This document shows, piece after piece, positions 1 to 7,696 of a DNA stretch of 64,000 nucleotides. The notes beneath the pieces were generated by a model. The model saw only the letters and a program-made list of their open reading frames with translations, searched no databases and was not told the DNA's origin. The DNA comes from Parablautia sp. Marseille-Q6255. Lineage in GTDB: Bacteria; Bacillota; Clostridia; Lachnospirales; Lachnospiraceae. The DNA is taken from NCBI RefSeq assembly GCF_951230155.1, contig NZ_CATNVD010000008.1:104852-168851 (forward strand), given 5' to 3'. The translations under genes were made by a program, and so were the position numbers. Each line of letters begins with the position of its first letter. The stretch's first letter is position 1.

Positions 1-120
1 GGCGGCAGCACTCTCGTTTACCGAACAGGTCGCTGTGCGTTTCGGTGCGGCCAGCGTCAGCACCAGCATATCGTTCTCAATCCGGTAGATGAGCAGCCAG
101 TCCGGCTGAATGTGGCATTT
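1..120 (-). pseudogene. Fragment of YafQ/RelE-type toxin gene (frameshifted)
   Basis: Read on the minus strand, this stretch encodes CHIQPDWLLIYRIEND followed by LVLTL, the conserved core of YafQ-family mRNA-interferase toxins. The expected continuation, RTETHSDLFGK, is present but one base out of frame, so a single-base deletion near position 50 breaks the gene. Upstream (around 120-150) the family's usual preceding segment is not recognisable. The fragment runs off the left window edge and no antitoxin gene is visible. On the plus strand a 53-codon frame is also open to a TAA at 160-162, but it matches nothing I recognise. Confidence 0.6.
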
Positions 121-145
121 ACGATTGACGGTATCTTGAACACCA

Positions 146-187
146 GGGAGAGCAAGAAGTAATCCGCTTCTTGTTTCTCCCTTTTTT
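146..187 (+). terminator. Rho-independent terminator
   Basis: GGGAG and CAAGAAG pair with CTTCTTG and CTCCC around a 7-base loop, and a T-rich tract follows. The orientation fits the end of a plus-strand transcript entering from the left. Confidence 0.65.
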
Positions 188-256
188 GTGTTATCTATTT
201 TCTGATTTGCTCCGAGGCAGCAAATTTGAATAAATGCCGGACTGCAAAAAATCCTC

Positions 257-285
257 TTGACATTTCACTTAAATGGTAGTATGGT
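257..285 (+). promoter_or_regulatory. Promoter of the GntR-ABC operon
   Basis: TTGACA (257-262) and TATGGT (280-285) are separated by 17 bases, a good sigma-A promoter. The -10 element enters the palindromic operator at 281-308, so a bound repressor would block RNA polymerase. The leader to the first start codon is about 160 bases and shows no clear coding potential. Confidence 0.7.
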
Positions 286-308
286 TAATTACACAAGTAA
301 TGAACCAT
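281..308 (+). promoter_or_regulatory. Palindromic operator, probably for the GntR/YtrA regulator
   Basis: ATGGTTAATTAC and GTAATGAACCAT form an inverted repeat (11 of 12 positions) around ACAA. It overlaps the -10 element. The regulator encoded immediately downstream is of the YtrA type, whose members commonly repress their own ABC-transporter operons, so autoregulation is the natural inference. Confidence 0.65.
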
Positions 309-452
309 ATAAGTAAGAGGAGCTGCTGAATGTGTGATCCGCAAGGAGAGCGGTGTGAACCCGGGTGTTCGCGGCAGCTGCACAGGCGTCATGCGCCATA
401 TGGGATCATAAGGAAATGGAAACAATAAGGAGGAGATGGGAAGTGATAGCGC

Positions 453-836
453 GTGAATGAGATTCTGACACAGGAGAAGTCCATTTATATTCAGATCAAG
501 GAAATGATAGAAAATGATATCCTGCGGGATATTCTTCTGGAGGAGGAGCGGGTGCCCAGTACCAATGAGCTGGCGAAGCTGTATGCGATCAATCCGGCGA
601 CGGCGGCGAAGGGTGTGAACCTGCTTGTAGATGAGGAGATATTATATAAGAAGCGCGGGATCGGGATGTTTGTATCGACGGGAGCGAAGAGACAGATCAT
701 GGAAAAACGAAAGAAAAATTTTTATGATGATTATGTAAAGAGCCTTCTGGCAGAGGCGGGCAGTCTGGGGATCACGAAAAAGGAACTGATCGCAATGATC
801 CGGGAGTCAAAGGATGGAGGGATAAAAAATGAGTGA
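453..836 (+). CDS. GntR family transcriptional regulator, YtrA subfamily
   Basis: A 127-residue regulator. Residues 1-75 form the winged helix typical of GntR proteins (IYIQIKEMIENDIL, then VPSTNELAKLYAINPATAA as recognition region, then KRGIGMFV as wing). The short C-terminal tail lacks the large effector domain of FadR or HutC types, which is the mark of the YtrA subfamily. The start is a GTG about a dozen bases after an AGGAG. The stop overlaps the next gene's ATG by 8 bases, so it is co-transcribed with the ABC genes. It likely represses the operon through the palindrome at 281-308. The inducer cannot be read from sequence; cell-envelope stress is usual for relatives. Confidence 0.9.
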   Translation: MNEILTQEKSIYIQIKEMIENDILRDILLEEERVPSTNELAKLYAINPATAAKGVNLLVDEEILYKKRGIGMFVSTGAKRQIMEKRKKNFYDDYVKSLLAEAGSLGITKKELIAMIRESKDGGIKNE

Positions 837-1698
837 ATTGGCAGCGAAGGGTATTGTAAAAACATACGGGACAAATGAGGTACTGCACCAGGTGGATCTG
901 GCGCTGGAATCCGGAAAGATCTACGGACTGATCGGAAGAAATGGAGCGGGAAAGACTACGCTTCTGTCGATCCTGACGGCACAGAATCCTGCGACGCAGG
1001 GGAGCGTGACGTACAACGGAGAAACCGTCTGGGAAAACCCGTCCGTGCTTTCTCATCTGTGTTTTTCCAGAGAGCTGAATCCCATGACCGGAAATAATGC
1101 GAATCCTATGAAGGTGAAGGAATACCTGAAGATCGCAGAGACGTTTTTCCCGTACTGGGATAAGGAGATGGCAAAGAGGCTTGTCGGGGAGTTTCATCTG
1201 GATGTGAAAAAGCGGATCAGCAAGCTGTCAAAGGGAATGCTGTCGATGGTTACGATCATCGTGGCGCTGGCCAGCAAGGCAGAGTTTACATTTCTGGATG
1301 AGCCGGTAGCGGGGCTTGACGTGGTGGCGAGAGAGCGGTTTTATGAACTGCTTGTCGAGGAATTGTCAGAGACGGGGCGCACATTTGTCGTGTCTACGCA
1401 TATTATCGAGGAGGCTGCAGATGTGTTCGAGGAAGTGATCATGGTAGATCAGGGCAGGATCCTGCTCAAGGAGAATACGCAGGAGCTTCTGGAGCGCAGC
1501 TACCATGTGAGCGGCCACGAGGACGAGGTGGAGCGGGCGACCGCCGGACTGGAGCGTCACCATGAGGAGCGCCTGGGAAGAAGCCGCGGCGTGACGGTAC
1601 TGCTTGAGAAAGGACAGAAGCTGCCGGAGCAGTATGATGTGAGTATACAAAAGCCCAGTCTCCAGAAGATATTTGTAGCGCTGTGCGGGGAGGAATGA
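829..1698 (+). CDS. ABC transporter ATP-binding protein
   Basis: A 289-residue nucleotide-binding subunit. Walker A GRNGAGKT lies at residues 36-43, the signature loop is the slightly unusual LSKGM at 133-137, Walker B FTFLDEP at 153-159 with D-loop AGLD, and the H-loop is in VVSTHIIEEA. A roughly 75-residue C-terminal extension follows the ATPase core, as in YtrB/BcrA-like exporters. It sits between a YtrA regulator and two membrane proteins that probably form its permease. The substrate is unknown; by family analogy it could export a peptide antibiotic or lipid-like compound. Confidence 0.9.
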   Translation: MSELAAKGIVKTYGTNEVLHQVDLALESGKIYGLIGRNGAGKTTLLSILTAQNPATQGSVTYNGETVWENPSVLSHLCFSRELNPMTGNNANPMKVKEYLKIAETFFPYWDKEMAKRLVGEFHLDVKKRISKLSKGMLSMVTIIVALASKAEFTFLDEPVAGLDVVARERFYELLVEELSETGRTFVVSTHIIEEAADVFEEVIMVDQGRILLKENTQELLERSYHVSGHEDEVERATAGLERHHEERLGRSRGVTVLLEKGQKLPEQYDVSIQKPSLQKIFVALCGEE

Positions 1699-1701
1699 TG
1701 T

Positions 1702-2448
1702 ATGAGAGAAGAATGGAAGATGCAGGAGGAGCAGACGGGACAGATGGCTTTTGCTGTGCGCAAAAGCCGCCTGCGGCGCAGCCTTTGCTACTGGGGAAGA
1801 GAGGTGCTCGTATGGGTGGCAAGCTGCATCGCCGTATCGGTTTTCATGGGGATGCTCCAGCTCCTTGGGATCAATACGTATGTACAGGGAGACGGGGTGA
1901 CATATCTGGCGCTGTTTCCGATGTATCTGCTGATCATGGGAACGCTTGTTTTACTGATCTTTGGGATTACGATGTTTCAGGCGACCTTTCCGGTGCTGGT
2001 ATCGGTGAATGTGACGAGACGGGGCGCCGTATGCGGCATTGTCCTGTCGCAGGGAGCTGCGTCAGCTCTGATCCTGCTGCTGGCGGGAGGTATCTGGATG
2101 ATCTTGCCGGAGTCTGCAGGCGATGATGCAGTGAGAGGTCTGCTTCCGTTTTTTACGGGCATTCTTTTTGTCGGCGTTACATTTGGCATCCTGTTTGGCG
2201 TGGTGATGGTGCGCTGGGGGAAGCTCGGAGTGATCATTATGATGATCGCATTTGGAGTCCTTGGCGGATTTGCGGGAGCAGGCTTTGCGATGTTTGGAAA
2301 GGATTCTCTGATCCACATGCAGGAGTTTTTGATCAAAAACGTGGCAGAAAAGAATTTCTGGCCGGTCGCTGCGGCAGGCGTCTGCGTGTATGCGGCAGCA
2401 GGAGTATTTGCAGTATTTGCGACAGCAAAAACAGAAGTTAAGGTGTGA
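1702..2448 (+). CDS. ABC-2-like permease subunit (hypothetical membrane protein)
   Basis: A 248-residue membrane protein with about six hydrophobic segments, beginning near residue 33. It starts three bases after the stop of the ATPase gene. There is no strong sequence family signature beyond the hydrophobic pattern. Position in a GntR-ATPase operon argues that it is a transporter permease, working with the next gene. The N-terminal 25 residues are charged and likely cytoplasmic. Confidence 0.7.
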   Translation: MREEWKMQEEQTGQMAFAVRKSRLRRSLCYWGREVLVWVASCIAVSVFMGMLQLLGINTYVQGDGVTYLALFPMYLLIMGTLVLLIFGITMFQATFPVLVSVNVTRRGAVCGIVLSQGAASALILLLAGGIWMILPESAGDDAVRGLLPFFTGILFVGVTFGILFGVVMVRWGKLGVIIMMIAFGVLGGFAGAGFAMFGKDSLIHMQEFLIKNVAEKNFWPVAAAGVCVYAAAGVFAVFATAKTEVKV

Positions 2449-2460
2449 GGAGGGAGTCAT

Positions 2461-3174
2461 ATGGTACAGACATTAAAAAGACAGTGCCGCGTTCTCTGGC
2501 GCGACTGGCTTGCTTTGTGCGTTGGCATTGTCTGGGGAATGGGTATATTTGGATTTGTTTTATATCAGATACTTCTTGTGTTTGCAGAGGATACAGGGGC
2601 ATACGTCCCACTTGGCACGATCCTGGCGGCATTTACGGGAGCGATCTTCGCGGCAACGCTTACGATCACGCAGATGGGTCTGTATTTTAACGTAGAAGTG
2701 TCGATGGGATGTATACGAAAACACTTTTTTCTGTCGTATACGGTCTGTGTGTGTGCAGCCAGTCTTTTCGCGGCAGGTATGGTGATCCTGTTTTGCATGG
2801 CGGAAAATGCACTGAATGGGGCGCTGCATCCGGAGCTTCCGGTAAAATTAGAGATACTTCCGTATCTTCTGCGATGGAGTGCTCCGGCTGCGATACTTCT
2901 GGTGATCGCGACGCTGTTTGGAGGCGCGCTGATCCTGCGCTTTGGCAGACCTGCGCGCATCGCGCTGCTCACTGTGTGGATCATTGTGTGCATAGGATTT
3001 CCGCAGATGGTCAATGCAGCTTCCGATTCAGTACTGGGCAGGCTCGCAAACGCCTGTATCAAAGCGGTCTCATCGGTTCCGGCAGGCGCGTGGGGGATCA
3101 TTGGCGTGCTGTTTAGCATAGCGGCGCTTGGCAGCTCCTACCTGTTCTTACGCAGGCAGCAGGTTACGATGTAA
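2461..3174 (+). CDS. ABC-2-like permease subunit (hypothetical membrane protein)
   Basis: A 237-residue protein with about six predicted membrane segments (roughly 20-42, 54-75, 93-113, 132-155, 165-182, 205-227). An AGGAGG site lies a few bases before the ATG. It is the last gene of the GntR-ABC operon and ends six bases before the convergent MFS gene, with no clear terminator in the gap. It probably pairs with the previous membrane protein as a heteromeric permease; this is inference from context. Confidence 0.65.
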   Translation: MVQTLKRQCRVLWRDWLALCVGIVWGMGIFGFVLYQILLVFAEDTGAYVPLGTILAAFTGAIFAATLTITQMGLYFNVEVSMGCIRKHFFLSYTVCVCAASLFAAGMVILFCMAENALNGALHPELPVKLEILPYLLRWSAPAAILLVIATLFGGALILRFGRPARIALLTVWIIVCIGFPQMVNAASDSVLGRLANACIKAVSSVPAGAWGIIGVLFSIAALGSSYLFLRRQQVTM

Positions 3175-3179
3175 GATTT

Positions 3180-4343
3180 TTATTTTCCGGCTGTTTCCTT
3201 TACCAGTCTCTCGTGCATAAAGATCATCACAGCAAGGATCACGAGCAGATAGAGCGGATACCAGGCAACGCTGATATGGTTGGCGATCAGACCGAACAAA
3301 GGAGGCATGATACAGGTGCCCGTATAGGCGCTTGCCATCTGGACGCCGATCAGCGCCTGAGAACGGTCTGCTCCGAAGTGTTCCGGCGTGGAATGGATGA
3401 TGCACGGATAGACCGGCGCACAGCCCAGTCCGACCGTAATGAGTCCTGCGAGGCAGGCTGTCCGTCCTGGCAGGAGCAGGAGGACGATACCGAGCAGGAT
3501 CAGCCCCTGCCCGAGGCGGATCATCTGTGTATCATGAAACTTCAGCGTCAGAAAACCGCTGACTGCGCGTCCGACCGTGATGCCGATGTAAAAGAGCGAG
3601 GCAAAGGCAGCCGCCGTCTTTGCATCTATGCCGCGGTTTAATACCAGATAGCTGCTCGCCCAAAGTCCTGCCGTTGCCTCCAGTGCGCAGTAGCAAAAAA
3701 AAGCAGTCATGACGGAGCAGGCTCCGGGGATACGTATAATATGTTTTAAGGTCAGATGTGCCGTGGGGACGCCCGCGGCATTTTCATTTTCCAGGCTGCG
3801 CGTTTTCCACAGCGGAAGACTCAGGAAAAGGGCTGCGGTCAGTACGATCTGCAGAAGGGAGATATAACGGTAGCCCATATGCCAGCCGCTCCCCGAGGTG
3901 AGCGCATATCCCATGATATACGGTCCGACCGATGCGCCCACACCCCACATGCAGTGCAGCCAGCTCATATGACGGCTGGGGTAATGCAGCGCCACGTAAT
4001 TATTCAGCGCAGCATCCACACCGCCGGCGCCCAGACCATAGGGGATCGCCCACAGGCACATGACAGCGAAGGAATCACTGACGGAAAAGCCGAACAGAGC
4101 GATGGCAGTGGCGGCAACACTGAATGCAGTGACCTTCCCGGCGCCCAGCTTTTTTGTCATACGGTCACTTTGGAGGCTGGAGATGATCGTGCCTGCGGCG
4201 ATGATGACAGAGACGATACCTGCGTAGGAGACAGGCACGTCAAACTGGCGGTATATGCTCGGCCAGGCGGATCCAAGCAGCGAATCCGGAAGTCCGAGGC
4301 TGATAAAGGACAGATAGATGATTGCTAATAATAATTGAAACAT
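3180..4343 (-). CDS. MFS transporter
   Basis: A 387-residue protein with twelve hydrophobic segments in two halves. The short loop after TM2 carries SDRMTKKLGAGK, a form of the major-facilitator motif A (GxxxDRxGrR). Relatives of this shape include sugar and multidrug porters. It lies alone on the minus strand, convergent with the ABC operon and divergent from marR. No substrate clue is present. Confidence 0.85.
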   Translation of the reverse strand: MFQLLLAIIYLSFISLGLPDSLLGSAWPSIYRQFDVPVSYAGIVSVIIAAGTIISSLQSDRMTKKLGAGKVTAFSVAATAIALFGFSVSDSFAVMCLWAIPYGLGAGGVDAALNNYVALHYPSRHMSWLHCMWGVGASVGPYIMGYALTSGSGWHMGYRYISLLQIVLTAALFLSLPLWKTRSLENENAAGVPTAHLTLKHIIRIPGACSVMTAFFCYCALEATAGLWASSYLVLNRGIDAKTAAAFASLFYIGITVGRAVSGFLTLKFHDTQMIRLGQGLILLGIVLLLLPGRTACLAGLITVGLGCAPVYPCIIHSTPEHFGADRSQALIGVQMASAYTGTCIMPPLFGLIANHISVAWYPLYLLVILAVMIFMHERLVKETAGK

Positions 4344-4417
4344 AAGCTACTCCTCTTTTTTTCTCTTTTTTGACTCTGCAAGTATACCATAAAAAAAGAA
4401 GGTGCGGTAAAAAAAGC

Positions 4418-4445
4418 TTGACAAATAAGAAAAACAATCTATAAT
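4418..4445 (+). promoter_or_regulatory. Promoter of the MarR-MATE operon
   Basis: TTGACA (4418-4423) and a perfect TATAAT (4440-4445) are 16 bases apart. The start site would fall inside the nested dyad at 4444-4494. Confidence 0.75.
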
Positions 4446-4494
4446 AGTTCACTGAAGAAACAGTTATATTTAGAACTGTTTTGTATAGAACTAT
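4444..4494 (+). promoter_or_regulatory. Nested inverted repeats, likely MarR operator
   Basis: Outer arms ATAGTTC (4444-4450) and GAACTAT (4488-4494) enclose inner arms AACAGTT (4459-4465) and AACTGTT (4474-4480). Both pairs share a GTT/AAC core. They begin at the -10 box and cover the likely transcription start, a place suited to autorepression by the MarR protein encoded downstream. Confidence 0.6.
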
Positions 4495-4570
4495 TTGCAG
4501 GAAACGGAGTGCTTCCGGAAATTCATTTTGCGAAGTATGAGAAAGCACTTGTACGGAGGGAGGTTTTTGA

Positions 4571-5020
4571 ATGGGAGGTGCATCTGATTTTCTTGTCAGC
4601 ACGAGAAGGATGATCAAGCTGCACGAAAATATGCTCAGGGATATCGGACAGGAGTATGAGCTTACGCTGACAGAGGCTACGATCATCAGTTTTCTGCACA
4701 ATAACCCGGGGCGTGATACGGCGGCTGACATTGTGGAGCTGCGCATGCTGCAAAAGAGCAACGTATCTCAGGCGGTTGAGACGCTTTACCGCAGAGGATA
4801 CCTGGAACGAAAACAGGATATGGCGGACCGCAGGAAGATCCATCTGTATCTGACCGGGCAGGCGCAGCCGGTGATCGGCAGGATGGATCAGCAGTGGGCG
4901 CAGTTTGAGCAGGAGATACTTTCCGGGATATCGCCGCAGGAGCGCGAGGTGTATATCCGGGTCAATGAAAAAATGCAGGAAAATATCGAACATGCAGTAA
5001 AAAGGAGAGGACAGAAATGA
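4571..5020 (+). CDS. MarR family transcriptional regulator
   Basis: A 149-residue MarR-type winged-helix protein. The recognition region is TAADIVELRMLQKSNVSQAVETL and the wing is GYLERKQDMADRRKIHLYLT, with the DRR motif typical of the family. Its stop overlaps the ATG of the MATE transporter (ATGA), so the two are translationally coupled. MarR proteins usually repress the efflux gene beside them until a toxic ligand binds; the nested dyad upstream is the probable binding site. Confidence 0.9.
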   Translation: MGGASDFLVSTRRMIKLHENMLRDIGQEYELTLTEATIISFLHNNPGRDTAADIVELRMLQKSNVSQAVETLYRRGYLERKQDMADRRKIHLYLTGQAQPVIGRMDQQWAQFEQEILSGISPQEREVYIRVNEKMQENIEHAVKRRGQK

Positions 5021-6375
5021 AGGACGACAAAGATTTACTGGGGAAGGAACCAGTCGGGAAGCTGCTGCTTAAGCTGGCGCTTCCGACCGTTACCGCACAG
5101 ATCATCAACATGCTTTACAATATCGTAGACAGGATCTATATTGGCCGTATCCCCAAGGTGGGAGCTCTGGCTCTTACCGGTGTGGGCGTGTGTATGCCGC
5201 TTATTATGATCGTGTCCGCATTTGCCGCGCTGGTCGGCTGCGGCGGAGCGCCGAGAGCTTCTATTTATATGGGAAAGGGTGATCGGGATTCCGCAGAAAA
5301 GACGCTTGGAAACTGTTTTTCTACGCAGATCATCATCTCGGCTGTGCTGACTGCAGTGCTGCTTCTGTGGAACAGAGATCTTTTGCTGGCATTCGGTGCG
5401 AGCGAGAATACGATCGAGTATGGCGTAAAATATATGAACATTTATGCCGTTGGTACGATCTTTGTACAGCTCACACTCGGTATGAACATGTTTATTACGG
5501 CGCAGGGCTTTGCAAAAACGGGAATGCTCTCGATCCTGATCGGAGCGGTTTCCAATATTATACTTGACCCGATCTTTATTTTCGTGTTTAATATGGGAGT
5601 ACAGGGCGCAGCTTTAGCTACGATTGTTTCTCAGGCTCTGTCCTGTATCTGGGTCGTTTCCTTCCTCTTCGGAAAGAGGACGACACTGAAGATACGTGCA
5701 AAAAATATGAGACTGGAGAAGGCGGTCATACTGCCGAGTCTTGCACTTGGTCTGTCTACCTTTATCATGCAGGCAAGTGAGAGCGTTATCTCGATCTGCT
5801 TTAATTCTTCCCTTCTGAAATACGGCGGGGATGTGGCAGTCGGCGCGATGACGATCCTCACAAGCGTCATGCAGTTTGCGATGCTTCCGCTGCAGGGGCT
5901 TGGGCAGGGGGCACAGCCGATCATCAGCTACAATTACGGCGCAAAAAACAAGGAGCGGGTCAAGGACGCCTTCAAGCTTCTGCTCAAGGTCAGCCTCTGC
6001 TATGCGGCGCTTTTGTGGGCCGGCGTGGAGCTTTTCCCGCAGGTATTTGCAGGCATGTTTACTTCAGACGCACAGCTTTTGCTGTTTACGAAGAACGCGC
6101 TTCGCATCTACATGGCGTGCATGGTGCTGTTTGGTATCCAGATCGCCTGCCAGATGACATTTACCTCTCTGGGAAATGCAAAGGCATCGATCGCTGTAGC
6201 AGTTATGCGTAAATTTATCCTGCTGCTTCCGCTGATCTATATCATGCCGCAGCTTTGGAAGGCAAATCAGACTATGGCAGTCTATCTGGCAGAGCCGGTA
6301 GCAGATTTCTTTGCCGTGTCATTTACGGTAGTGCTGTTTACGTTCCAGTTTAAGAAGGCGCTGAAGCAGATCTGA
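5017..6375 (+). CDS. MATE family efflux transporter
   Basis: A 452-residue protein with twelve hydrophobic segments and the duplicated MATE architecture (LPTVTAQIINMLYNIVDRIYIG near the N-terminus; GLGQGAQPIISYNYGA near residue 300 at the start of the second half). MATE pumps expel cationic drugs or metabolites in exchange for sodium or protons. It is coupled to the upstream marR gene by a 4-base overlap. A second MATE gene of another subtype lies at 56154-57536. Confidence 0.93.
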   Translation: MKDDKDLLGKEPVGKLLLKLALPTVTAQIINMLYNIVDRIYIGRIPKVGALALTGVGVCMPLIMIVSAFAALVGCGGAPRASIYMGKGDRDSAEKTLGNCFSTQIIISAVLTAVLLLWNRDLLLAFGASENTIEYGVKYMNIYAVGTIFVQLTLGMNMFITAQGFAKTGMLSILIGAVSNIILDPIFIFVFNMGVQGAALATIVSQALSCIWVVSFLFGKRTTLKIRAKNMRLEKAVILPSLALGLSTFIMQASESVISICFNSSLLKYGGDVAVGAMTILTSVMQFAMLPLQGLGQGAQPIISYNYGAKNKERVKDAFKLLLKVSLCYAALLWAGVELFPQVFAGMFTSDAQLLLFTKNALRIYMACMVLFGIQIACQMTFTSLGNAKASIAVAVMRKFILLLPLIYIMPQLWKANQTMAVYLAEPVADFFAVSFTVVLFTFQFKKALKQI

Positions 6376-6417
6376 GAGTTTTGACGGTATGGCTTTGCGT
6401 CTGCGGGGGGAGAAGCT

Positions 6418-7005
6418 ATGTCGCAATTAACCAGAAAAGCAATCCAGCAGTCCTTTATGAAATTGCTCAACCAGACGGCCTTTGACAAGATTACCGTGAA
6501 GGATATCGTCAGGGACTGCGGAGTCAATCGCAATACCTTTTATTATCATTATCAGGATATCTACGGGCTGCTCCGGGAGATACTCGCGGAGGAGATGAAA
6601 CGGGCGGCTTCCTGTGTGCACGATTATAACACATGGCAGGAGGCTATCCTGGAGGCGACGGATTTTGTCCGCCAGAATAAAAAGGCTGCCTACCACCTGT
6701 ACAATTCCATCAACCGTCAGGATATCGAAAAGTATCTTTATGATGTGATAGGAAAGATCACGCTGGACTTTGTACAAAAACAGGAGGGAGCAGATCAGGC
6801 ATGCGAGGAGGACATCCGACTGATCGCGGACTTTTATAAATGTGCGTTTGCCGGTCTGTTTCTGGAGTGGATGGACCGTGGGATGCAGGAAGAGACGGAA
6901 GCGTTTGTCAGCCGGATCACGGTGCTGATGGAAGGGAATATCAGCAGCATATTACAAAGGATGGCAAGACGACCGCAGGACGTACCAAAGAAGGATTTAT
7001 CATAA
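6418..7005 (+). CDS. TetR/AcrR family regulator (DhaS-like)
   Basis: A 195-residue regulator. The N-terminal helix-turn-helix contains ITVKDIVRDCGVNRNTFYYHY at residues 24-44, and the C-terminal part resembles the TetR_C domain of DhaS-like regulators. It is closely related to the TetR protein encoded at 12501-13091 (shared RDC-NVNR-TFYYH core). A terminator at 7023-7058 separates it from the DUF308-MMPL-heptad-repeat operon downstream, which it may nonetheless control. Confidence 0.88.
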   Translation: MSQLTRKAIQQSFMKLLNQTAFDKITVKDIVRDCGVNRNTFYYHYQDIYGLLREILAEEMKRAASCVHDYNTWQEAILEATDFVRQNKKAAYHLYNSINRQDIEKYLYDVIGKITLDFVQKQEGADQACEEDIRLIADFYKCAFAGLFLEWMDRGMQEETEAFVSRITVLMEGNISSILQRMARRPQDVPKKDLS

Positions 7006-7022
7006 AAAACCAGACAACTTTT

Positions 7023-7058
7023 ACGCAGTGTACAAAAATTGTGCACTGCGTATTTTTT
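7023..7058 (+). terminator. Rho-independent terminator after tetR
   Basis: ACGCAGTGTACA pairs with TGTGCACTGCGT around a 5-base loop, and ATTTTTTAT follows. Confidence 0.85.
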
Positions 7059-7123
7059 ATCCATAGAAAAGAATACAGATCGGGCGCATACTGTTTACGG
7101 TAAAAAAGAGGGGGTGAACCTTT

Positions 7124-7684
7124 ATGGAACTGATCAAAAGGGCAAAGGACGCCTACATCGCGGTATCCGTTTTGATGCTGCTTATCGGAAGCTGCCTGAT
7201 CATCTGGCCGAAAACCTCACTGGCTGTTTTTTGCACAGTAGCAGGGATCGCCATGGTTGTATTCGGAGTGGTAAAGCTGTTCGGCTATTTTTCAAAGGAT
7301 CTCTACCGGCTGGCTTTTCAGTTTGATCTCGCACTCGGGATCCTCTCTGTACTGTTTGGCCTGGTCATCGCGATCCACCCGTACAATCTGATCGCATGCG
7401 TACCTGTGATCATGGGGATTTTTGTCATGCTGGACGGAGTATTTAAAATACAGACAGCGTTGGATGCAAGACAGTTCGGGCTGAAGGCCTGGTGGATGGT
7501 GATGCTGCTTGCGGTGGTCTCCGGCGGCTTCGGGCTTTTGCTGGTGCTCAATCCGTTTGAGGGTGCGGCAGCGATGATGATCCTGCTCGGTGTCACGATC
7601 GTGGCGGATGGCATCCAGAATCTTCTGGTTGTGCTTTACACGGTGCAGACGACCCGGAGAAGGAAAAGAAATGAGTATGACTAG
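7124..7684 (+). CDS. DUF308/HdeD-like membrane protein
   Basis: A 186-residue protein made of six short hydrophobic segments in three similar hairpins, each with a GxxxxxxG-type turn (LFGLVIAIHPYNLIACVPVIMG; LLLVLNPFEGAAAMMILLG). This is the DUF308/HdeD pattern. HdeD in E. coli belongs to acid resistance, but the biochemical role of Gram-positive members is unknown. It is the first gene of an operon with an MMPL transporter (12 bases downstream) and a secreted heptad-repeat protein. Confidence 0.75.
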   Translation: MELIKRAKDAYIAVSVLMLLIGSCLIIWPKTSLAVFCTVAGIAMVVFGVVKLFGYFSKDLYRLAFQFDLALGILSVLFGLVIAIHPYNLIACVPVIMGIFVMLDGVFKIQTALDARQFGLKAWWMVMLLAVVSGGFGLLLVLNPFEGAAAMMILLGVTIVADGIQNLLVVLYTVQTTRRRKRNEYD

Positions 7685-7696
7685 GAGGAAAGAAAC

